DNA of 64,000 nt from CBDCGV01 sp965216955. GTDB taxonomy: Bacteria > Bacteroidota > Bacteroidia > Chitinophagales > JADIYW01. Each line of letters opens with the position of its first letter. The first letter of the stretch is position 1. The notes below the pieces were generated by a model. It worked only from the letters and a program-made list of their open reading frames with translations. It had not been told where the DNA came from and ran no database searches. A program made the translations under genes and the position numbers. The stretch covers positions 62,001 through 126,000 of the forward strand of contig CBDCGV010000010.1 of NCBI GenBank assembly GCA_965216955.1, read 5' to 3'. Positions 18,791 to 27,637 of the stretch are shown here, in pieces.

Positions 18791-21700
18791 TTATTCAAAA
18801 TCAAGATCTAATGCTAACCCTCTTAATTCATGTAGCAATACATTGAAAGATTCAGGAATCCCTGGGGTTGGCATATTATCGCCCTTCACAATGGCTTCAT
18901 AAGTTTTAGCTCTTCCGTAAATATCATCTGATTTAACGGTAAGCATTTCTCGAAGCACATTTGAAGCACCATAAGCTTCTAGTGCCCAAACTTCCATCTC
19001 TCCAAGTCTTTGACCACCAAACTGTGCTTTACCACCCAACGGTTGTTGAGTTATCAAAGAATATGGCCCAATAGAACGCGCATGCATTTTATCATCAACC
19101 ATGTGAGATAGTTTTAGCATGTAGATAACCCCAACGGTTGCTTTTTGATGAAAACGCTCTCCTGTTTCACCGTCATATAAATAAGTATGTCCTAACCTTG
19201 GAAGATCGGCCTTTTCAATATATGATTCAATTTCTTCTACTGTTGCTCCATCAAAAATTGGTGTTGCAAATTTCACTCCTAATTCTAATCCAGCCCAACC
19301 TAATACTGATTCATAAATTTGACCAATATTCATACGAGACGGAACCCCAAGTGGGTTAAGTACGATATCGACAGGTGTGCCATCTTCTAGAAAAGGCATA
19401 TCCTCTTCACGTACAATTTTAGCAACGATCCCTTTGTTTCCATGTCGTCCTGCCAATTTATCACCAACTTTCAGTTTTCTTTTCTTAGCAACATAAACTT
19501 TTGCCAATTTGAGTACCCCTGATGGCAACTCATCTCCAATGGTAATATTAAACTTCTCTCTTTTATATCTACCTAACTCTTCGTTGGTTCTGATGTTATA
19601 GTTGTGTAACAACCTTTTAATAAGGTCATTCAACTCATCATTCTTCGTCCAGTTAAGTGGGTTCATTTCCAAGAAATTCAACCCTTTCAATACCTTTTCT
19701 GTGATTTTGGTATTTTTAGATATAATCTCTTCCCCATATAGATTATTGATCCCCTGAGATTTCTCACCAGCAGTAAGAGAAACTAATTTTTGAAGCATTA
19801 GTTTATTGATCTCATCTAATTTTCTTAAATGGTCTTTTTCTAAGCGTTCCAATAATACCTTTTCTCTCTCTTTACTTGCCTTACTCTTTCTGGTTTTCTT
19901 GAATAATTGTGTTTTAATGACCACTCCTTTAGTTGAAGGAGGAGCCTTTAATGATGCATCTTTAACATCTCCAGCTTTATCTCCAAAAATCGCTCTTAAC
20001 AATTTCTCTTCTGGAGTAGGGTCAGACTCTCCTTTTGGAGTAATCTTACCAATAATGATATCCCCTTCTTTAATAGTAGCTCCAACTCTAATAATTCCGT
20101 TTTCATCCAGATTTTTAGTGGCCTCTTCACTTACATTTGGAATGTCATTAGTTAATTCCTCTTCCCCTAATTTTGTATCTCTTACCTGCAAATCATATTC
20201 AGAAATATGAATTGAAGTAAATTGATCTTCTCTAACTACTCTTTCAGAAATAACAATCGCATCCTCAAAGTTATACCCTTTCCAAGGCATAAATGCCACT
20301 TTAAGATTTCTACCAATTCCTAATTCTCCTTTTTGAGTTGCAAATCCTTCGCATAGAATTTGTCCTTCGGTAACTTTATCGCCTTTTCTAACTATTGGCC
20401 TTAAGTTAATACAAGAGCCTTGATTTGTTCTTTTGAACTTCGTAAGCTTATACTTTTTAACATCGTCTTCAAAGCTTACTAGCACATCATTTTCATTACG
20501 ATTGTAACGCACCCAGATTTCTTCAGCATCAACATATTCGACAATACCTTTTCCTTCTGCATTAATTAACACTCTAGAATCTCTTGCTACCTTTGCCTCA
20601 AGTCCAGTACCAACGATCGGAGACTCGGGCTTTAATAAAGGCACTGCCTGACGTTGCATGTTTGACCCCATCAATGCACGGTTGGCATCATCATTCTCTA
20701 AGAAAGGGATCAAAGAAGCTGAAACTCCAACAATTTGATTTGATGCTACATCCATATATTTTATAGGTGTTTCATCATCTTTATCGCTAGGATCTTTCAG
20801 AGGAAAATCCCCATGCATACGGCATTTAACCTTATTATTAATAAAATCTCCCTTATCCGTTACAGGCTCATTAGATTGAGCTATTACCTGCTCATCCTCT
20901 TCTTCTGCCGATAAGTAAACCGCTGAATCATTTAATTTAACCTTACCATCAACTACCCTTTTATAAGGTGTCTCAATAAAGCCCATCTTATTGATCTTTG
21001 CATGAACGCAAAGCGTTGTAATCAATCCAATATTTGGTCCTTCCGGAGTTTCAATGGTACAAAGTCTTCCATAATGAGAATAATGCACATCACGTACCTC
21101 GAAACCCGCTCTTTCTCTCGATAACCCTCCAGGCCCTAATGCAGAAATTCTCCGTTTATGTGTAATTTCTGATAACGGATTTGTCTGATCTAAAAATTGA
21201 GACAATTGACTTGTTCCAAAAAAGGAGTTAATGACGGAAGACAACGTTCTTGCATTAATTAAATCAACTGGTGTAAAAACTTCATTATCTCTAACATTCA
21301 TTCTTTCTCGAATTGTTCGAGCCATTCTAGCCAAACCAACCCCAAACTGCGCATACAATTGTTCTCCAACAGTTCTTACTCTTCTATTACTTAAATGATC
21401 AATATCGTCAATCTCCGCTTTCTGATTAACCAACATGATTAGATACTTAACGATTGAAACAATATCATCTTTCGACAAGACTCTTGCATCAACATCTTCT
21501 TTAACGTTAAGCTTCTTATTTATCTTATACCGACCAACTTCCCCTAGATCGTAACGCTTATCTGAAAAGAATAATTTATCTATAATTCCTCTTGCAGTTT
21601 CTTCATCAGGAGGATCAGACCCTCTTAATTGTCTATAGATGTGTTGTAATGCCTCAATTTCAGAATTTGAAGTATCTTTTTGAAGCGTGTTATAAACAAT

Positions 21701-22621
21701 TGAGTAATCTTCTTCTAAATTTTCTTTTTGCAATAAAATTGTTTTGACATCACTATCCAAAATCAATTCAAAATGCTCTTCATCCAGAAAAGTATCCCTC
21801 TCAAGAATCACCTCATTTCTTTCAATAGAAACTACCTCTCCAGTATCTTCATCTACAAAATCTTCCATCCAAGTCCTTAGCACTCTTGCCGCTAACTTTC
21901 TACCTACACTACTTTTTAAGCTTTTCTTAGTTACTTTAACCTCGTCGGCAAGACCAAAAAGATTGAGTATATCTCTATCATTATCATATCCGATAGATCG
22001 AAGCAATGTAGTAACGGGAAATTTCTTTTTCCTATCAATATATGCATACATCACATTGTTAATGTCTGTTGCAAACTCCATCCAAGCGCCTTTAAAAGGA
22101 ATAATTCTAGCAGAAAACAACTTGGTTCCGTTTGGATGATAGCTTTGTCCGAAAAATACTCCCGGAGATCTATGCAATTGAGAAACGATTACCCTTTCAG
22201 CACCATTAACAATAAATGTTCCCTTAGGTGTCATATAAGGAATGTTACCTAAAAATACATCTTGTACTATTGTTTGAAAATCAATATGCTCTTCATCGTT
22301 ACATGAAAGTCGCAGTTTAGCTTTCAAGGGTACACTATACGTCAATCCTCTTTCTACACACTCTTCCATTGTATATCTAGGCGGATCGACAAAATAATCT
22401 AGAAACTCTAGTAAGAAAATGTTTCTTGCATCTGTAATAGGGAAATTTTCAGAAAACACTTTAAAAAGACCTTCCTGAATTCTATTATCTGGTGTTGTTT
22501 CCAACTGAAAAAAGTCTTGAAAGGATCCTACTTGTATATCAAGTAAATTTGGATACTCAAATCTTTTTTTGATTTTTCCGAAATTAATACGTTCGATAGT
22601 CCCGTTATTAGCTTGTGCCAT
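18791..22621 (-). CDS. rpoB: RNA polymerase subunit beta
   Basis: The second large subunit of RNA polymerase, 1276 residues. The rifampicin region is visible as GTSQLSQFLDQTNPLSEITHKRRISALGPGGLSRERAGFEVRDVH; the positions usually linked to resistance carry the sensitive-type residues. Also present are ETPEGPNIGLI, the KVGDKLAGRHGNKG motif and the C-terminal GGQRLGEMEVWALEAYGA. A tandem pair of RNA hairpins separates it from rplL. The start at 22621 gives the normal N-terminus. Confidence 0.98.
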   Translation of the reverse strand: MAQANNGTIERINFGKIKKRFEYPNLLDIQVGSFQDFFQLETTPDNRIQEGLFKVFSENFPITDARNIFLLEFLDYFVDPPRYTMEECVERGLTYSVPLKAKLRLSCNDEEHIDFQTIVQDVFLGNIPYMTPKGTFIVNGAERVIVSQLHRSPGVFFGQSYHPNGTKLFSARIIPFKGAWMEFATDINNVMYAYIDRKKKFPVTTLLRSIGYDNDRDILNLFGLADEVKVTKKSLKSSVGRKLAARVLRTWMEDFVDEDTGEVVSIERNEVILERDTFLDEEHFELILDSDVKTILLQKENLEEDYSIVYNTLQKDTSNSEIEALQHIYRQLRGSDPPDEETARGIIDKLFFSDKRYDLGEVGRYKINKKLNVKEDVDARVLSKDDIVSIVKYLIMLVNQKAEIDDIDHLSNRRVRTVGEQLYAQFGVGLARMARTIRERMNVRDNEVFTPVDLINARTLSSVINSFFGTSQLSQFLDQTNPLSEITHKRRISALGPGGLSRERAGFEVRDVHYSHYGRLCTIETPEGPNIGLITTLCVHAKINKMGFIETPYKRVVDGKVKLNDSAVYLSAEEEDEQVIAQSNEPVTDKGDFINNKVKCRMHGDFPLKDPSDKDDETPIKYMDVASNQIVGVSASLIPFLENDDANRALMGSNMQRQAVPLLKPESPIVGTGLEAKVARDSRVLINAEGKGIVEYVDAEEIWVRYNRNENDVLVSFEDDVKKYKLTKFKRTNQGSCINLRPIVRKGDKVTEGQILCEGFATQKGELGIGRNLKVAFMPWKGYNFEDAIVISERVVREDQFTSIHISEYDLQVRDTKLGEEELTNDIPNVSEEATKNLDENGIIRVGATIKEGDIIIGKITPKGESDPTPEEKLLRAIFGDKAGDVKDASLKAPPSTKGVVIKTQLFKKTRKSKASKEREKVLLERLEKDHLRKLDEINKLMLQKLVSLTAGEKSQGINNLYGEEIISKNTKITEKVLKGLNFLEMNPLNWTKNDELNDLIKRLLHNYNIRTNEELGRYKREKFNITIGDELPSGVLKLAKVYVAKKRKLKVGDKLAGRHGNKGIVAKIVREEDMPFLEDGTPVDIVLNPLGVPSRMNIGQIYESVLGWAGLELGVKFATPIFDGATVEEIESYIEKADLPRLGHTYLYDGETGERFHQKATVGVIYMLKLSHMVDDKMHARSIGPYSLITQQPLGGKAQFGGQRLGEMEVWALEAYGASNVLREMLTVKSDDIYGRAKTYEAIVKGDNMPTPGIPESFNVLLHELRGLALDLDFE

Positions 22622-22653
22622 ATAAAGATTTGGTTTTGTCTATAATAGAAAAA

Positions 22654-22677
22654 ATACTTATTGTTTTAAATAAGTAT
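22654..22677 (-). terminator. Attenuator-like hairpin between rplL and rpoB
   Basis: A perfect 9-bp stem (ATACTTATT with AATAAGTAT, 6-nt loop). On the minus strand it is followed directly by a run of T residues, which is the layout of an intrinsic terminator, although the stem is AU-rich and so weak. It would reduce rpoBC expression relative to the ribosomal proteins upstream. This is inference from structure only. Confidence 0.55.
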
Positions 22678-22678
22678 A

Positions 22679-22711
22679 AGTCTTGTGTATGGCATTACCA
22701 CACACAAGACT
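22679..22711 (-). promoter_or_regulatory. Strong stem-loop in the rplL-rpoB spacer
   Basis: A 14-bp stem with one internal mismatch and a 5-nt loop. The outer arms are AGTCTTGTGT and ACACAAGACT and pair perfectly. It begins 30 bp after the rplL stop and stands just upstream of the T-tailed hairpin. In enterobacteria the same spacer holds an attenuator and an RNase III site, so a processing or attenuation role is likely, by analogy. Confidence 0.65.
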
Positions 22712-22741
22712 ATAAATTATCAAAGAAGCGCTGAGTCAGAA

Positions 22742-23125
22742 TTATTTTAATTCTACTTCTGCACCTGCTTCTTCTAATTGTGCTTTAATTGACTCTGCAT
22801 CCTCTTTAGAAACAGCTTCTTTCACTGCTTTTGGAGCGTCATCAACAATAGCTTTGGCTTCTTTAAGCCCAAGACCTGTAATTTGTTTTACCACTTTTAC
22901 AACGCCTAGTTTAGAACCTCCTGGGCTCTTAAGTATTACATCAAATTCTGTTTGCTCAGCACCTCCGGCGTCTCCGCCATCACCACCTGCAGGACCAGCA
23001 GCAACTGCAACTGCAGCAGCAGCAGGCTCAATGCCATACTCTTCTTTTAAATAATCGGCCAACTCGCTTACTTCTTTTACTGTAAGTCCAACCAATTGAT
23101 CTCCTAATGCTTTAACATCTGCCAT
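22742..23125 (-). CDS. rplL: Ribosomal protein bL12 (L7/L12)
   Basis: The stalk protein that recruits translation GTPases. An N-terminal dimerisation domain (LGDQLVGLTVKEVSELADYLKEEYG) is followed by an Ala/Gly/Pro hinge and the C-terminal domain with EFDVILKSPGGSKLGVVKVVKQITGLGLKEAKAIVD. The 127-residue length is typical. It follows rplJ after about 66 bp and is expected to be made in excess over the other ribosomal proteins. Confidence 0.97.
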   Translation of the reverse strand: MADVKALGDQLVGLTVKEVSELADYLKEEYGIEPAAAAVAVAAGPAGGDGGDAGGAEQTEFDVILKSPGGSKLGVVKVVKQITGLGLKEAKAIVDDAPKAVKEAVSKEDAESIKAQLEEAGAEVELK

Positions 23126-23191
23126 TTTGACTTCCTTTAGATTTAAAAATTAATTATATAAAATATGAGTGCGTAAACTTTAGTTTGTAAT

Positions 23192-23713
23192 TTATTGTGC
23201 TCTTTCTTCTAATGCTTTCACCAAACCTGATAATGTTTGTCCACCAGATTGAAGGCTTGACAAAACATTCTTTACAGGAGACTGCAACAATCCGATGATT
23301 TCTCCAATCAACTCCTCTTTCGACTTTAATTTTGAAAGTTCATTTAATGAATCGTCACCAATATATACCGAAGAATCGATCCAAGCTCCTTTCAAAATTG
23401 GTTTTTCAGAAGATTCACGGAACTCCTTTATTACTTTACCTGGCATATTAGCTGTTTGAGTAAACATTAATGCCGTAGGACCTTTTAGAAGGTCATAAAG
23501 ATTTTCATAATCTGCTTCCCCTGCATCCATCGCTTTCTTAATCAAGGTGTTTTTAGCTACCTTGAACCCAACTCCTTTTTCAAAACACTTGCGACGTAAA
23601 TTATTTACCTCTGCAACTGTCAATCCTGAAGAATCTGTTATATAGAAAAACCCATTTGCATTGAATTGCTCTGTTAGTTGTTCTATTACTTCTGCCTTTT
23701 CTTGCTTCGTCAT
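23192..23713 (-). CDS. rplJ: Ribosomal protein uL10
   Basis: The base of the ribosomal stalk, binding 23S rRNA and L12 dimers. The N-terminal region FYITDSSGLTVAEVNNLRRKC, KVAKNTLIKKAM and LKGPTALMFT fit L10, as does the C-terminal helix for L12 binding. 173 residues. Only 24 bp separate it from rplA, so there is no room for a long independent L10 leader of the enterobacterial type. Confidence 0.96.
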   Translation of the reverse strand: MTKQEKAEVIEQLTEQFNANGFFYITDSSGLTVAEVNNLRRKCFEKGVGFKVAKNTLIKKAMDAGEADYENLYDLLKGPTALMFTQTANMPGKVIKEFRESSEKPILKGAWIDSSVYIGDDSLNELSKLKSKEELIGEIIGLLQSPVKNVLSSLQSGGQTLSGLVKALEERAQ

Positions 23714-23737
23714 TTTTACTATTCTTTAATGTATCGT

Positions 23738-24433
23738 TTAAAGATTTGCGACACTTTTGTTATCAATTTGAATTGAAGGACTCATCGTTGTCACCATGTA
23801 AACACTTTTCACATAAGTACCTTTAGCTCCAGAAGGCTTTAGCCTGACCAAAGTGGACAATAATTCTTTGGCATTTTCAAAGATCTGTTCTCCAGAGAAA
23901 GATACTCTACCAATAGAAGCGTGAATTATTCCAAATTTATCTAATCTAAATGCTATTTTACCTTTTTTAACATCTTTAACCGCAGAGGCTACGTCTGTTG
24001 TAACTGTTCCAGATTTAGGGTTAGGCATTAAGTTTCTTGGACCTAGCACTCTACCTAGACGGCCAATTTTAGGCATTACATCTGGAGTAGCAATTACTAC
24101 ATCGACATCTGCCCAACCTTTAGAAATTTTTTCCACATACTCATCTAAACCAACAAAATCAGCTCCTGCTTCTTTTGCATCCGCCTCTTTATCTGCATTA
24201 CACATCACTAAGACTGTTTTAGATTTTCCAGTTCCATGCGGCAAACTTACTGTTCCTCTAATTGCCTGATCTGGTTTACGAGGATCTACACCTAATCTAA
24301 TATGAAGATCTACTGATGCATCAAATTTTGTAGTATTAAGCTCCTTAATCAATTTTGAAGCTTCTTCTATAGAATATAATTTATCCTTATCTACTTTATC
24401 ATTAACCGCCTTTCTTTTCTTAGCTATCTTCAC
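23738..24433 (-). CDS. rplA: Ribosomal protein uL1
   Basis: The L1 stalk protein, 231 residues. Signatures are KFDASVDLHIRLGVDPRKPDQAIRGTVSLPHGTGK, VIATPDVMPKIGRLGRVLGPRNLMPNPKSGTV and the C-terminal GAKGTYVKSVYMVTTMSPSIQID. In other bacteria L1 represses its own operon by binding the rplK leader; a matching site was not searched for here. It follows rplK by 33 bp. Confidence 0.97.
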   Translation of the reverse strand: MKIAKKRKAVNDKVDKDKLYSIEEASKLIKELNTTKFDASVDLHIRLGVDPRKPDQAIRGTVSLPHGTGKSKTVLVMCNADKEADAKEAGADFVGLDEYVEKISKGWADVDVVIATPDVMPKIGRLGRVLGPRNLMPNPKSGTVTTDVASAVKDVKKGKIAFRLDKFGIIHASIGRVSFSGEQIFENAKELLSTLVRLKPSGAKGTYVKSVYMVTTMSPSIQIDNKSVANL

Positions 24434-24466
24434 TTTTCTTTTCTTTTAATTTTATAAATTTTGCTT

Positions 24467-24922
24467 CTAAGCCTCAACCGAAGCTCCCCAAGGAGCCTCT
24501 CCTTTTACCACAAGGCCCATGCTTCTTGCAGTTCCAGCAACCATTCGCATTGCAGATTCTATTGTAAAGGCATTTAAATCTGGCATTTTAATTTCAGCAA
24601 TAGCCTTAACTTGCTCCCAAGTAACAGCACCCACTTTATTTCTATTTGGTTCAGGAGATCCTTTTTTCAATTTAGCAGACTCCATCAACAACACGGCTGC
24701 CGGTGGTGTTTTAATAATAAAAGTAAATGACTTATCCTTAAAGACACTTATCTCTACCGGTAATACTTTACCAGGTTGATCTTGAGTTCGAGCATTAAAC
24801 TGCTTGCAAAACTCCATAATATTAACCCCTTTCGCACCTAATGCAGGTCCTACTGGTGGTGCCGGATTTGCTTGTCCTCCTCTAATCTGTAGCTTTATAA
24901 AACTATCAACTTCTTTAGCCAT
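24467..24922 (-). CDS. rplK: Ribosomal protein uL11
   Basis: The GTPase-centre protein, 151 residues with the N-terminal PPVGPALGAKGVNIMEFCKQFN and the C-terminal rRNA-binding domain (KVGAVTWEQVKAIAEIKMPDLNAF, GTARSMGLVVKG). It is preceded by nusG after 9 bp and belongs to the long minus-strand expression operon. Confidence 0.97.
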   Translation of the reverse strand: MAKEVDSFIKLQIRGGQANPAPPVGPALGAKGVNIMEFCKQFNARTQDQPGKVLPVEISVFKDKSFTFIIKTPPAAVLLMESAKLKKGSPEPNRNKVGAVTWEQVKAIAEIKMPDLNAFTIESAMRMVAGTARSMGLVVKGEAPWGASVEA

Positions 24923-24931
24923 AATCTTTAA

Positions 24932-25477
24932 TTATATTTTTTCTACCTGTATATAATTCAACTCTACAGGCGTTTTTCTTCCAAATATTTTTACAACTAC
25001 TTTCAACTTCTTTTTATCCTCGTCAACTTCTTCAATTGTTCCATTAAAATCATTGAATGGACCATCTGTAATTTTAACTGTCTCTCCCACTAGGAACGGT
25101 TCGCTTACAGAACCGCCAACCTCTTCCATTTCATCCACTTTTCCTAAAATTCTATTTACTTCAGATTTTCTAAGTGGCGTAGGATTGTTTTTACCTAAGA
25201 AATGAATCACATTGGTAGTACTGCTTATTGCTTGCACAACATCACCACTTAACCTATTTCCTTTCCCTTCAATTAATATATAACCTGGAAAAAAGTTTCT
25301 CTCTTGAATAACTTTTTTACCTGCCTTTAATTTGTATACCTTTTCGGTAGGCACTAAAATTTGAGTAACTATATCAGTCCATCCAGAGCGCTCCATCTCC
25401 ATATCGAGATATTCTTTTATTTTGCGTTCTTTCCCACTAATTACTCTAAGTACGTACCAATTTTTATCTTCAGACAT
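24932..25477 (-). CDS. nusG: Transcription termination/antitermination protein NusG
   Basis: A transcription elongation factor that binds RNA polymerase and links it to Rho or to the ribosome. The NGN domain (NWYVLRVISGKERKIKEYL, FFPGYILIEG) is followed by a KOW domain (VGETVKITDGPFNDFNGTIEEVDEDKKKLKVVVKIFGRKTPVELNYIQVEKI). At 181 residues it is the core NusG without large insertions. It sits between secE and rplK, its normal place. Confidence 0.97.
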   Translation of the reverse strand: MSEDKNWYVLRVISGKERKIKEYLDMEMERSGWTDIVTQILVPTEKVYKLKAGKKVIQERNFFPGYILIEGKGNRLSGDVVQAISSTTNVIHFLGKNNPTPLRKSEVNRILGKVDEMEEVGGSVSEPFLVGETVKITDGPFNDFNGTIEEVDEDKKKLKVVVKIFGRKTPVELNYIQVEKI

Positions 25478-25489
25478 TAATCTTTTCTT

Positions 25490-25687
25490 TTAACCTGCCA
25501 ATTTGTAGAGTACATCACTTAATAAGGAATTAGATGCCCAATCCATCACAGCAATTGTCAATGCTATAATCATTGAAGCAATCATAACAACTACCGCACT
25601 ACTTTGTAGATCTTTCCATGCTGGCCAACTTACCTTATTAGCCAATTCGTTATATGATTCTTTGCAATATGCTATTATTCTATTCAT
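25490..25687 (-). CDS. secE: Preprotein translocase subunit SecE
   Basis: A 65-residue single-span SecE of the short bacterial type. The amphipathic N-terminal part has SYNELANKVSWPAWKDLQSSAVVVM and is followed by one transmembrane helix. The open frame runs further upstream to 25732, but that extension would read through tRNA-Trp, so the ATG at 25687 is the real start. It stabilises SecY in the inner membrane. The gene begins about 15 bp after the 3' end of tRNA-Trp. Confidence 0.93.
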   Translation of the reverse strand: MNRIIAYCKESYNELANKVSWPAWKDLQSSAVVVMIASMIIALTIAVMDWASNSLLSDVLYKLAG

Positions 25688-25702
25688 AATTCCTTTTACT
25701 TG

Positions 25703-25775
25703 CACGGGTGGAGAGACTCGAACTCCCGACACCCGGTTTTGGAGACCGGTGCTCTACCAACTGAGCTACACCCGT
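25703..25775 (-). tRNA. trnW: tRNA-Trp (anticodon CCA)
   Basis: A 73-nt cloverleaf. The acceptor stem ACGGGTG pairs with CACCCGT and the discriminator is G. The D arm is AGCTCAGTTGGTAGAGC, the anticodon loop in CCGGTCTCCAAAACCGG gives CCA, and the T arm is GGGAGTTCGAGTCTCTC. The 3' CCA is not encoded. It lies between tuf and secE. Confidence 0.96.
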
Positions 25776-25786
25776 AAAGAGACAGA

Positions 25787-25814
25787 ATGGATGGCCAAAA
25801 AATTGACCACCCAT
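25787..25814 (-). promoter_or_regulatory. Strand-specific hairpin between tuf and tRNA-Trp
   Basis: A 12-bp stem with a TTTT loop. Two of the pairs are G-U wobbles, valid only in RNA read from the minus strand; the opposite strand would have A-C mismatches there. It lies 12 nt before the mature tRNA-Trp. It is likely a processing or attenuation structure; there is no U-tract after it. Confidence 0.55.
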
Positions 25815-25841
25815 ATCTCCCTTATTACTAATTAAGATAAC

Positions 25842-27029
25842 TTACTTTACAATTTCTGTTACCTGCCCAGCTCCAACGGTTCTTCCACCTTCTCTAATTG
25901 CAAATCGCAATCCTTTCTCCAACGCTACTGGGTAAATCAATTTAACAGTCATTGTCACATTATCACCAGGCATAACCATTTCTACGCCATCAGGTAACAC
26001 TACCTCTCCTGTAACATCTGTTGTTCTTAAATAAAACTGAGGACGATATTTATTAAAGAAAGGTGTATGTCTTCCTCCTTCATCTTTACTCAAAACATAT
26101 ACTTCGCATTTAAACTCAGTATGTGGAGTAATAGAACCAGGTTTGCAAATAACCATCCCTCTTTTAATATCTGTTTTCTCAATACCTCTTAATAAGATAC
26201 CAACATTATCACCAGCTTCACCAGTATCTAATATTTTTCTAAACATTTCTACTCCTGTACAAGTAGAGTTCATAGATTTTTCTTGAAGACCAACAATTTC
26301 TACTGCATCACCAGTATTAACAACACCTCTTTCGATTCTACCAGTAGCCACTGTTCCACGACCAGTAATTGAGAATACATCTTCAACAGGCAACAAAAAT
26401 GGCTGATCAACCGGTCTTGGCGGCACTGGAATAAAATCATCCACAGCAGCCATCAATTCTTTAATTTTTGCAACTGCATCAGCATCATCATTTAATGCAT
26501 TTAATGCAGAACCTGCAATAATTGGAATATTATCACCATCAAACTCGTAGAAGCTCAATAATTCTCTCACCTCCATTTCTACTAACTCCAATAACTCAGG
26601 ATCATCCACTAAGTCAACTTTATTTAAGAACACTACTATTTGAGGAACCCCTACCTGTCTTGCCAATAGGATATGCTCTCTTGTTTGAGGCATTGGACCA
26701 TCAGTAGCAGCACAAACCAAAATAGCACCATCCATTTGAGCAGCACCTGTTACCATGTTTTTCACGTAATCGGCGTGACCAGGACAATCAACGTGTGCAT
26801 AGTGTCTGTTATCTGTTTGATATTCTACGTGCGCTGTATTAATCGTAATCCCTCTTTCTCTCTCTTCCGGAGCAGCATCAATAGAATCATAATCTTTCTT
26901 TTCTGCCAATCCTGATTGCGACAATACATAAGTAATTGCAGCAGTTAATGTAGTTTTTCCGTGGTCTACGTGACCAATTGTACCGATGTTTACGTGCGGC
27001 TTATCTTTAATAAACTTTTCTTTAGCCAT
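25842..27029 (-). CDS. tuf: Elongation factor Tu
   Basis: The GTPase that delivers aminoacyl-tRNA to the ribosome. It shows GHVDHGKTTL (P-loop), RGITINTAHVEY (switch I), DCPGHADYV, NKVDLVDD and SALNALND for the G domain, followed by beta-barrel domains 2 and 3 ending in GRTVGAGQVTEIVK. 395 residues, complete. It follows the four-tRNA cluster with about 77 bp in between and probably shares its transcript. Confidence 0.98.
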   Translation of the reverse strand: MAKEKFIKDKPHVNIGTIGHVDHGKTTLTAAITYVLSQSGLAEKKDYDSIDAAPEERERGITINTAHVEYQTDNRHYAHVDCPGHADYVKNMVTGAAQMDGAILVCAATDGPMPQTREHILLARQVGVPQIVVFLNKVDLVDDPELLELVEMEVRELLSFYEFDGDNIPIIAGSALNALNDDADAVAKIKELMAAVDDFIPVPPRPVDQPFLLPVEDVFSITGRGTVATGRIERGVVNTGDAVEIVGLQEKSMNSTCTGVEMFRKILDTGEAGDNVGILLRGIEKTDIKRGMVICKPGSITPHTEFKCEVYVLSKDEGGRHTPFFNKYRPQFYLRTTDVTGEVVLPDGVEMVMPGDNVTMTVKLIYPVALEKGLRFAIREGGRTVGAGQVTEIVK

Positions 27030-27106
27030 AACAAAGTGTTTTACAAAATTTAATTAATTATCAATTTACAAATACAAAAACAATCAATCAGTGCTCTTCT
27101 TTAAAG

Positions 27107-27178
<72 letters not shown>

Positions 27179-27214
27179 TTAACAAAGTAGGCCAAGCAAC
27201 ATTTCTTCGGATAG

Positions 27215-27287
27215 AGCGGGAGACGAGACTCGAACCCGCGACCCTCAGCTTGGAAGGCTGATGCTCTACCAACTGAGCTACTCCCGC
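27215..27287 (-). tRNA. trnG: tRNA-Gly (anticodon TCC)
   Basis: A 73-nt cloverleaf with acceptor GCGGGAG paired to CTCCCGC and discriminator T. The anticodon stem-loop TCAGCCTTCCAAGCTGA gives TCC. D and T arms are canonical and CCA is not encoded. Confidence 0.96.
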
Positions 27288-27362
27288 TTAAAGCAAATGT
27301 GCCTAATTGCTTACAAAAGGCAATCACCTATATAATAGTCCACATTTGTCTTCTTTCAAATG

Positions 27363-27445
27363 TGGGGGTGATAGGAATCGAACCTATTCAGCTAGAAGCA
27401 CCAGATTTACAGTCTGGCCCGGCTCTCCAACTCCGGCGCACCCCC
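27363..27445 (-). tRNA. trnY: tRNA-Tyr (anticodon GTA)
   Basis: An 83-nt class II tRNA with a long variable arm. Acceptor GGGGGTG pairs with CACCCCC and the discriminator is A. The anticodon stem-loop CCAGACTGTAAATCTGG gives GTA. The T arm is TAGGTTCGATTCCTA. Confidence 0.96.
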
Positions 27446-27456
27446 TCCGAAGAATG

Positions 27457-27530
27457 AGCCAATGGAGGGACTCGAACCCCCGACCGGCTGATTACAAATC
27501 AGCTGCTCTAGCCAGCTGAGCTACATTGGC
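27457..27530 (-). tRNA. trnT: tRNA-Thr (anticodon TGT)
   Basis: A 74-nt cloverleaf with acceptor GCCAATG paired to CATTGGC and discriminator T. The anticodon stem-loop GCTGATTTGTAATCAGC gives TGT. It is the first gene of the tRNA-tuf-rpo block, about 65 bp downstream of a TACATTTG promoter element. Confidence 0.96.
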
Positions 27531-27575
27531 ACATAAAACACTGATTTACAAGAACTTCAATCCAAAGAAACTTTG

Positions 27576-27593
27576 AGCCTCTTCGAAAAGGCT
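27576..27593 (-). promoter_or_regulatory. Leader hairpin just after the tRNA-operon promoter
   Basis: An 18-nt near-palindrome: AGCCT and AGGCT arms with a CTTCGAAA core and one mismatch. It starts within a few bases of the predicted transcription start, so it would form at the very 5' end of the long tRNA-tuf transcript. Confidence 0.45.
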
Positions 27594-27595
27594 TG

Positions 27596-27603
27596 CAAAT
27601 GTA
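27596..27603 (-). promoter_or_regulatory. Promoter -7 element (TACATTTG) for the tRNA-tuf operon
   Basis: TACATTTG on the minus strand is an exact match to the Bacteroidota -7 consensus TAnnTTTG. A T-rich block (TTTCTTTT) lies 19 bp upstream, in the place of the -33 element. It stands about 65 bp before the first tRNA. Confidence 0.65.
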
Positions 27604-27637
27604 CAAGATTATACGAAAACGTAAAAGAAATTAAAGG

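Noticed and set aside
25688..25732. N-terminal extension of secE
   Set aside because: It overlaps the 3' half of tRNA-Trp; the ATG at 25687 gives a standard SecE.
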